From: Rhynchopus sp. YZ270_cl-10
Lineage: Eukaryota; Euglenozoa; Diplonemea; Diplonemida; Diplonemidae
Direction: 5' to 3'
Length of the DNA stretch: 64,000 nt
Assembly: GCA_964035575.1 (NCBI GenBank)
Contig: OZ037902.1
Location: forward strand, 806,001-870,000
Shown piece by piece: positions 56,983-64,000 of the stretch (the stretch's first letter is position 1; each line of letters begins with the position of its first letter). The position numbers and the translations under genes are program-made. Below the pieces are notes generated by a model that was given only the letters and a program-made list of their open reading frames with translations, was not told the DNA's origin and ran no database searches.

Positions 56983-59903
56983 GGATATGCACCTGGGGAA
57001 CTGGGTTGCATCCTGTATCTTAAATTTTTTTGCCTGCGGCGCCATTTTTTCATTTTTTGCTCCGCAAAAAAGGGTTCGTTGAGTGACTCTGGTGACAGGG
57101 ATTACGCTCCACGTGTGGAACGTATGGAAATCCATACGTGAATTGTTTTGAAAAGGTGGAATCCGTACGTGTCCATACGTGGTAATTTGGGTTTTGGATT
57201 GAGGCTGGGGTGGGGTTAGGTGAGGAGTGGGGGCTCCGCCCACCTCTCACCTACCCCCCACAGAATTCTATTTTTAGAAGACAATTTTCTTCTATTTTAC
57301 CGGAAAAGGAAGATGCACTGCGGCGCGAGCTTTCAACCCACCCTTCCCGCGACATAGTAGGCAATTTTAAGCGCAATTTTTAGAAATGTTGCGTACCGTG
57401 GCTTCGCTAGAAACTTTCGTTTTAGCAAAATATGGAAGTAAAATTTACGGAACTGGACGATAGTTACCAACAAAAGTGCCATTTTATGTCAACATTTTAA
57501 AGAAATGTTGCGTACCGTGGCTTCGCCAGAACCTTTGGGAAGCAATGAGGAGTGAGAAAGAAGGATAAGGGCAAAGAAAAAAGTAGCGTACCATGCGCCT
57601 GCGGCGCAAGCTTGCATTCCATCCTTTCCATGACATAGTTTGGCTGTAAAAAAAGGTGCAATTGTAAGCGCATTTTTTAGAAATGTTGCGTACCGTGGCT
57701 TCGCCACGAGTTTAACACTGAAAAGATGGGGAATATGCTTGAACGCCCTGTTTCTCAGCAACAAGCGTCACAGATTCAAGAGAAAACGGAGGTGTTCCTG
57801 CTAATGGCGGAGGAGTTGGAAAACGTCGCTCCCCCGTATTTGTTTCCGGAATTGAGCTTCTGAGGACCTTTTTCGCGCGAAGCGCGAAAATTTTTTTTTT
57901 GCCAAAAAGAAAGAAATTGGGCGTGGAATTCTAAAATTTTTCGGGAAAAACGGCATATTTAGCGATAAGTATGATCAATTTCCAATAAGAACTGACGGGT
58001 ACATTGTGACCTGCAACCTTGTGTATATTCGCATCCTACAATACACTGGGGGGTGGATATCACAACAACTTGCGGAGCAATTAAAAGGGGGTGGTAATAG
58101 TTCTCCTCAAACCCGAGTTTGTATTTATGAAGTGCGGTTCGATACCCCGCGGAGAATCAGTGCCCTGCGTCCGCCGATGAACGGTGAGGCGTTTGCACTT
58201 TCAACTTCCCTTTATTTATTTTTTTTGTGCCAAAGGGTTTAAACGCCCCTGTAAAGCAGATGTTCACCCTTTCGAATACAACTGTATGATTCTTAGGACA
58301 AACAGGGTTAATGTCATTGAAACTACCGAAGTTTCAACTTGTGCATAAACCATTTTTACTTTACTTTGTCACTCACAAAATATGCACACAAAAAAAAAAG
58401 GGAATGTTTTTCCCTTCTTATACTGGTGCTCCGGGAGGGGTCGATATTGACACGTCGCTGACAGGTCGTTGACCGACTTCCGAAAGCACCATATACCTGT
58501 ACTTTCAGTTCATTGAATGTAGACGTAATCATACTTTTTTAGGTACACTGTCCCGAGAGGGCAGCTGCATTTCGAGTTAACCTTTTTTTTTTTGTCAAGC
58601 AACGTGGCTGCTATCCTGTGATAGCGTCTAAACAATTTCCCCTCCAGCTTTTTTAGGTTTAAGAAAACCCTTTCCCACGTCTTTTCCTTTTTCCTTTTTC
58701 TTTTTTCTTGATGCTGCGCGATAACGAATGTGATCAAGGTGACTAAGCATGTGAGCTAGCTTGGGATCATCTTATAAACTGTTCTTCCGTTCTTCTTTTA
58801 ATGTTACCGCATGCGAGCATATCCCCTCATCTTGGGGATTGTTTGCACGCATTAATAAAAACAGACAGTGGAGATTGCACAACTGTGGCAACACAACCGA
58901 GGCAACTACACTACTCCAACAATTTATCAAAAAAAAAAAAAAACAAAATGATGCCGATGGTGTATATGCCAGGAATGTTATGACTCCCGCAGCTTTAAAA
59001 AAAATGTTTATATTTGACAGACCGTGTGGAAAAATATGAAAGAAAACACAAAAAAGAAGGAATGTTACACATATTTTGCGCGAAAGAAAACAAAACAACC
59101 GAATGAGAATTGTGACGATTTGTACGGGGAAAAAAAAGGCATCAATTTGTTAACCACATTCTAGACCCTCAACAGAAGGTCTCAAGGTTCGCATTAGAAA
59201 AGGGTTGACGGTCCCTATCCTAATGGTGACTGCGTCTTCAGGATGACTGCGATGAGTCAATGCACCAAGCCCTTCTAATACCCTCTGTAGTGCAGGGTTT
59301 TTCAACAACAAAAAAAAAAAATCCTTTCTCCTGAAGTGCGACACATGGACAGTGAAGACTGTCTATATGGCACGCTTCACTAAATCCAACAAATTATCAG
59401 AAAAAAATATCCCTTCCCAGACACATCGGCGGGTGCACATTGTGTTGTAATAGCAGCCAAAAAAATGCAACCCGTTTTTTTTTTATCTCTCTCCTTTGGA
59501 CAGACAATTCTAGCTACAGTCCCACCCCCCTTTTTTATACCAAGCATTTGGTAAGAGGAAATAGAATCGACGGAAGGTGCGGTATTCACTCTGTCATATT
59601 GTGAAGTCAGATTTTATTTTCAACTTAGCCCTCTTTATTTTGCTTCCATTTGAACACAATAAAAAGAGTGAACCCCATTAGTAGAATTTTTTAGAAAACC
59701 CCCTCCACCCCACACATTGAGGCCATATTCTATTGCGTGTGTATTTTTTTTTCTTTTCAATTTTCGCAAACTAACTCCATTTTTACTTTTCAAACAACCC
59801 CCTCACACAGCACACACAAAACTCCTACAAAAAATGCGATTGTAACGACTCCCGTTTCCCCCCCCCCCCTCCCACCCCCTACCTAATCCTTTTCCCCGCT
59901 TAA
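56983..59903. other. Repeat-rich intergenic region
   Basis: Contents in order: a GCCTGCGGCGCCATTT module (57023-57082); palindromic CGTATGGAAATCCATACG (about 57120-57180); four copies of a TTGCGTACCGTGGCTTCGCC or CGTACCATGCGCCTGCGGCG motif (about 57385, 57505, 57585, 57685); a 45-codon frame at 57726 ending in APPYLFPELSF that may be a coding remnant; a SINE-like copy (58129-58230); hairpin units at about 58542 and 58738; and a TACACTACTCCAA repeat (58867-58935). No host gene recognised. Confidence 0.4.
58129..58230 (+). repeat. SINE-like repeat, 3' part
   Basis: GAAGTGCGGTTCGATACCCC, GCGGAGAATCAGTGCCCTGC, GTCCGCCGATGAACGGTGAG and GCGTTTGCACTTTCAACTTC match the 3' two thirds of the 5030 and 45856 copies. 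The 5' third is missing, as expected of truncated retroposition. Confidence 0.6.
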
Positions 59904-61022
59904 ATGGGTGCAGAGGGGAGCAAAGAGGCAGGTGGGGATGGGTGTGAGAAGTGGGGACTTGACAATTTCGGGAACACCTGTTATGTGAACGCGGTGTTGC
60001 AGGCGTTGTTTTGGTGCGAGCCGTTTCGGAATGCGTTGATAAATTATTGCAATGTATTGTTGCAGGAGGTGGCGGGGGTGAAGCTGGCAAATGCTAGGGG
60101 TGGACAGAACGCAACTCCACCAGGCGCACCTCGGGTACCTGCTTCTCTTGCAGCAGAGTTGCAGCAGACATATGATGCATCTCTACTCGCATCCCTCCAC
60201 AAACTCTTTTCACAACTCCTCAATCTAGAAAACAAAAAAAAGATTCAGCCAAAGGCGCATCTCAAATCGTTAATACGAGGCCTCCGTTCAAAGTTCTTCG
60301 CTCCATACCAACAGCAAGATGCGCATGAAATGTTAACAAACCTCCTCAGCGATGTCTCCGAAGCGGTTCGAAAAATTGAAGAAACCCGCATGAAATATGG
60401 ATTGCGGGAAAAGCAAAAACCACATCAAATTAAGACCTTTGTGGAAACCTCCTTCGAAGGATTCTTTGCTGCGGAAACAAAGTGTTTGACGTGCGAGGAA
60501 CAAACATGCAGAGAAGAGGAGTTTCTTTCAATTTCTGTCGACGTCGCGCAGAATGTGTCCCTGCATTGCGCGTTGCGGAACTTCGCGAAGGGAGAGCTGT
60601 TGAACAGCGACAATAAGTTTTATTGCAATTCTTGCCGGTCTCTGCAAGAGGCGAAGCGGTCGATGCGATTGCACAGACTACCCCCAGTCATTTCCATCCA
60701 TCTAAAGCGCTTCAAATTCCTTGAAGACGTAGGGCGATACTGCAAGCTCTCGTCGCGGGTCAACTTCCCTACGAAGCTGCGCTTCCCCATAGCAGGGCCT
60801 GCAGGGAACGATCAGTACCGTCTCTTCGCAGTGGTGGTGCACAGAGGGGCCGGGCCAAGCATGGGGCATTACGTCTGTGTGGCGCGTAGTCATGGTAGTT
60901 GGGCGGTCTTTGACGATGATGTTGTGTATCCTATAGCAGAAAGCGAGCTCAGTCAGTGCTACGGGGCGGATGGACACACTGAGGTATATTTTGTTTGGTA
61001 TATTTTATACCTCATGAAATGA
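59904..61022 (+). CDS. USP12/USP46-type ubiquitin-specific protease
   Basis: A 372-residue frame with the full USP core. The Cys box is GLDNFGNTCYVNAVLQAL (catalytic Cys26). QQQDAHEMLTNLL and FEGFFAAETKCLTCEEQTCREEEF follow, with a zinc-ribbon partner at FYCNSCRS. Next come RLPPVISIHLKRFKF and the His box GPSMGHYVCVARSHGSWAVFDDDVV. Order and spacing match USP12/USP46, which remove ubiquitin with WD40 partners. The start MGAEGSK fits an N-myristoylation signal (Gly2, Ser6, Lys7), unusual for this group. The C-terminus is uncertain. Family members end in a YILFY strand, and here a GTATAT follows GHTE, so the true end could be a downstream exon (an AG lies at about 61062) rather than the unspliced VYFVWYILYLMK. 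Confidence 0.9.
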   Translation: MGAEGSKEAGGDGCEKWGLDNFGNTCYVNAVLQALFWCEPFRNALINYCNVLLQEVAGVKLANARGGQNATPPGAPRVPASLAAELQQTYDASLLASLHKLFSQLLNLENKKKIQPKAHLKSLIRGLRSKFFAPYQQQDAHEMLTNLLSDVSEAVRKIEETRMKYGLREKQKPHQIKTFVETSFEGFFAAETKCLTCEEQTCREEEFLSISVDVAQNVSLHCALRNFAKGELLNSDNKFYCNSCRSLQEAKRSMRLHRLPPVISIHLKRFKFLEDVGRYCKLSSRVNFPTKLRFPIAGPAGNDQYRLFAVVVHRGAGPSMGHYVCVARSHGSWAVFDDDVVYPIAESELSQCYGADGHTEVYFVWYILYLMK

Positions 61023-63294
61023 AGGAGGAAATAGAACGCATTTTGAACACACTTTGCAAACAGGTCGAGGTGTGTGCGTTTTACCACAACCTCTCCCATG
61101 GGTTTTATAGTGTGAGGTGGTTAGTTTCTATTTCGCAGTGTTGTTAACCAGAATAATATCGCCAATGTTTTGATCGGGATACCAACTGTTTTCTTCGGAA
61201 CTTTGCGCCAGATCTCATACTCTGTCTTACCATATCACACTTTAGGATTACCCTGAAACACAACACAATGCAACACACCACAACAGGCACCGTCTACAGG
61301 GTATTTGCTATTCTACGCACTACCTGGGGTCACCGTACCGTTAGAAAGAATAGCTGCACCCCAATAGCCACGGCAGAGGGGACGGTGAGGGGAGGCGGGT
61401 GGGGACAACATCTCTCAATAAACAAAAAGGGTGTCAGGGGGTTGGGGGGTGCTCAGGGGAGGTGACGGGACTGCTGCCAAACGCTGATGACGGCTTTTGG
61501 TTTGCAAGGGGGACCCGTGCGAGAAAAGAACGGCGTATCGTGAGGCGGCTTTTTGCCCACAAAAAAAAAAAGTGTCCTTCCGTGGGTTCGTAACCCAAGC
61601 CATGTTTGTGATTTATTTTTCAAAACCGCGCCAAACCAGTATTTTGTAGTTCATTTTTTCTTTTCTTTTTTTTGTACAGACCCACAGGAGTGGGTATTTT
61701 GCACAAAAAGTGTGCATTCCGACAATTTCAAAATAAAAATAAGAACCACGAGTTCTTGGCTTGCTCACGATTGTACCCCGTTTTTTTGATTGTACTGAGA
61801 GTGTGAGGAGTCTGTGAAAGAAAACAAAAAAAAATACGTACAGACACACACGTGCATCGTAGTCTCTAACGGGGATGACAACCATGGGGTAAAGTAAGCC
61901 CTGATTACAACACCAACAAATAAACGACCTTTTCTCTATTTTTTTACACGCCGAAGACTGCCTGTATCTCTTTCGTGGGAAGGTTCGCTAGCCTCAATAA
62001 CCCATACAATGCGGCAGAGTACCTGCGTCCTGGGAGGTTTGCACCGCCAACTTCACTTTTGTGTTGAGCTCCCCGGCATTGCCAGTGAGGAGGGGAGGGT
62101 GATGGTTCCGCAAAGGCTGTGCAGTGCAGTGCAGTGCAGTGTGCAGTGCAGTGTGCAGGCAGTGAGGTGGGAGGAGGGTCTGGGGGTGGAGGCAACAGGC
62201 GGTGTGCCGGGGTGTGCAGGTGCAGCAGGGGTATGGTGGGTCTTAGTTATGTGGGTTTGTGGGTTTGCTGGTTCAGGTTGATAGTTGATCCTTTGATCCT
62301 GGTGGGGTGGGTTTGCGGGTTCCCGAGTTCGCACACATGCGGGGAGGACTCGACAACACTCAAGGGGGGGTGCATTCTCATGAGACCTATGGGAGGGGGC
62401 CGCATGGTCTGTACGTTGTACGCGCTCTGGCCACTCGCACATTGTGTGTGTGCGCCTTGATGCCGTACTGGGAACCTCTGAGATGGCGAATGTTGGCACA
62501 AACTGTGGAGTGGGGTTGGGGTTGGGGGTTGGGTTGGGTGCGCAACAGAGACACCGCTCTTGTCTTGTACATCTTGGACACCGAGACTGTCGTCTGGGTG
62601 GGCATCGTGCATGCGATGGGTTCTGCACTTTTGAGTGCTGTGTCTGATTTGTTTCTGGGCGATGTCTTTGCTCACCCAGAGTACATCGGCACAACACTGG
62701 GTCTGTGTCCAATGGTATGTCTGCTGAGCTGAGCCATCTTGGAATGTGGGAGCGAGACACAGGGCATGTACCAGCCGGATCCGCATAGCATGGAGGATGC
62801 TCTCCCGCTCTCTGGGAACCTGCAGATGCCCTGTGGAGGTAGGGATGGGTTGGATTGGGTGGGTTGGGTTCACAGCAAGGGTGTCTCTTGTCGGTCACAT
62901 GTGTCTCAGGCATGGCACCTCCTCCTCCGTTCTCCTTGTAATCCGCGTGTTTTCTGAGTGCACACTCGGAAATCACGAATCAAGAGAAAACGACTTTTCC
63001 GAGGTGAAAACATAGTGTTGTCGAAATTGTCCAATTTTGAGGCACTTTTTGCACACGCAGAATTTCACGTGTTGCCAAACAACGCCCGCCAAAAGGTGCC
63101 TGTACCTGTGTACCTGTATAAAAAGTGCAACTGGAGTTTCCCCTTCTGACCTCTCTTTAATTGTGCTTTCATCCGGGGCTGGCATCGTACGTGGGTCGGT
63201 CGGAGGTGCCTGCATCAATAACTATTGCCTTTAATTCTCCCTTTCTCCAAATTTTTTTTTATCAGGGTACCTGCCTTTTGGTTTTGTTTTAAAG
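61023..63294. other. Intergenic region, partly GC-rich
   Basis: From 61023 to 61990 I see nothing definite, apart from GGGTTCGTAACCCA at about 61580, a possible SINE B-box relic. At 62012-62058 is a SINE-like tail (ACCTGCGTCCTGGGAGGTTT). A TGCAG microsatellite lies at about 62117-62160. From 62160 to 62950 is GC-rich, G-skewed, GGTTGGG-rich DNA with long frames open on both strands (minus 62053-62976, plus 62307-62732) and no domain in either. I do not call a gene. Confidence 0.4.
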
Positions 63295-63990
63295 ATGGCA
63301 GATGAAGGCGACATCTACGAGATGTTCGAGGAGTTTCTGAACTCAGCTGATGAGGAGGATATTGTTAAGACTTTGTTGGATATTGCGAAAGAGGAGGAGT
63401 TTACGCCTGCAAACTGCGCACGATTGGCGGTGACAATCAAGGATAAATGGCGTAGGTATGTGGTTTCTGAGTTCAAGTACGGGGGGAAATACTAATTACC
63501 CTGAACTCCCATGGATCCCCGTTCATTTCCTGACAAGTGGAGGCGGGAGGAGGAAGTAGAAACGGTAACCACGAAATTGGTGAATAGGTAAGGCGACGGC
63601 TGTGTGCTTGACCAATCTCGGCATCCCGTTGTCGAATTGTCAAAAAAAATCGTTGCAAATTCCGAGCAGAAAATATCTGAAAGTGAACATGCTTTTTTTT
63701 TATCTTATTTGTACACTTCGCTTCGATTCTATTTCCTCTCTTTTTCACACAGCTTCGATGCGACGCGACCTGCGCTACTCCTTGCAGTCCTCGAGTTGAC
63801 GTGCAAGCTCGCGACAGAGATCTCGGTGTTAACAGCAGTGCTGTCACCCCTCATCGCACCCTTTGCACGGGATATACTAGAAAAGGGAGTGCCTAAGGCA
63901 ACGTTGTGGCAGACGTTCGACTCATGGGATGTGTCCATGCCCTCAGATGTATGTGTTCACTTTTTTATTTTTCCTCAACGCAAAGTTTAG
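63295..63990 (+). CDS. Possible PCF11-type CID protein, N-terminal part, cut by the window edge
   Basis: Exon 1 is 63295-63455 and exon 2 is 63753-63948. Donors are GTATGT, the acceptor is CACACAG and phases fit (AG+C). A third exon may begin at 63991 after a 42-nt intron. The first 118 residues are all helical: IYEMFEEFLNSADEEDIVKTLLDIAKEE, CARLAVTIKDKW, then RPALLLAVLELTCKLA and LWQTFDSWD. This order, ending in a hydrophobic helix and L-x(2)-F-x(2)-W, resembles the CTD-interaction domain of PCF11-like mRNA 3'-end processing factors. Sequence identity is weak, so any helical-repeat protein remains possible. The 297-nt first intron contains the 5' half of a B-type dispersed repeat (63487-63590). 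The gene continues past the window. Confidence 0.5.
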
Positions 63991-64000
63991 AAAGTCAGAC

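Noticed and set aside
56663-56992. A repetitive protein frame (PEGNLFPGGNLF-type repeats) on the minus strand
   Set aside because: It is a translation of the palindromic minisatellite, which is open in several frames on both strands.
57726-57863. A short frame ending APPYLFPELSF
   Set aside because: At 45 codons with no recognised domain and a repeat-rich setting, it is at most a coding relic.
62053-62976. A 307-codon minus-strand frame and a 141-codon plus-strand frame
   Set aside because: Both are products of G-skewed, GGTTGGG-rich DNA. They overlap on opposite strands and have no domain, so neither is supported.

Overview
This window is nuclear DNA of a unicellular eukaryote with a motile flagellum. 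The evidence is protein genes split by short spliceosomal introns, a ciliary dynein-regulatory-complex-type protein, eukaryotic ribosomal protein, deubiquitinase and mRNA-export genes, and candidate C/D snoRNAs. The standard genetic code fits, since TAA, TAG and TGA all end genes. Introns are sparse, 42-1912 nt long, and nearly all begin GTATG. Two very large genes (13.1 and 5.9 kb) have none. I cannot name the species. A free-living excavate-type flagellate is a guess from the intron signals and the gene set.

Layout. From 1 to 4.4 kb lie a DRC10-like coiled-coil/IQ protein and an OCA2 (P-protein)-like transporter carrying a SAM domain. From 7.9 to 11.1 kb is an ALYREF-type mRNA export factor in six exons, whose last intron holds two tandem 877-bp hAT-type MITEs. 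From 12.0 to 25.1 kb one uninterrupted frame encodes a 4365-residue receptor-like protein: M8 metalloprotease, EGF repeats, vWD-like domain, GPS-like motif, one membrane span and a cytoplasmic tail. From 26.3 to 32.2 kb is a probable RIF1. At 33.1-34.4 kb is an alpha/beta hydrolase without its nucleophile serine. From 34.8 to 37.3 kb are two copies of the uS7 (RPS5) gene with identical exons, flanking two tandem C/D snoRNA candidates. From 38.0 to 45.2 kb are two ADP-ribosylglycohydrolase paralogues separated by a third MITE copy. At 59.9-61.0 kb is a USP12/46-type deubiquitinase, and at 63.3 kb to the edge a gene whose N-terminus resembles a PCF11-type CID.

The stretch from 45.2 to 59.9 kb is a repeat-rich desert. 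It holds SINE-like and hairpin repeats, a fragment of large-subunit rRNA, a 1.1-kb TIR element, a DIRS-order retroelement with split direct repeats, a hAT transposase C-terminal fragment, a second hAT-type MITE family with perfect 15-bp TIRs, and a palindromic minisatellite. Small dispersed repeats also sit in introns and smaller gaps throughout. The most unusual is a short hairpin whose loop and downstream tail are conserved while the stem sequence changes on both sides together.

Gene order is that of a eukaryotic chromosome. All recognised host genes lie on the + strand, but I see no operon-like coupling. RIF1, ALYREF, the USP, the CID protein, the snoRNAs and uS7 serve nuclear gene expression and chromosome maintenance. 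The DRC protein serves the flagellum. The giant receptor and the OCA2-like transporter act at membranes.
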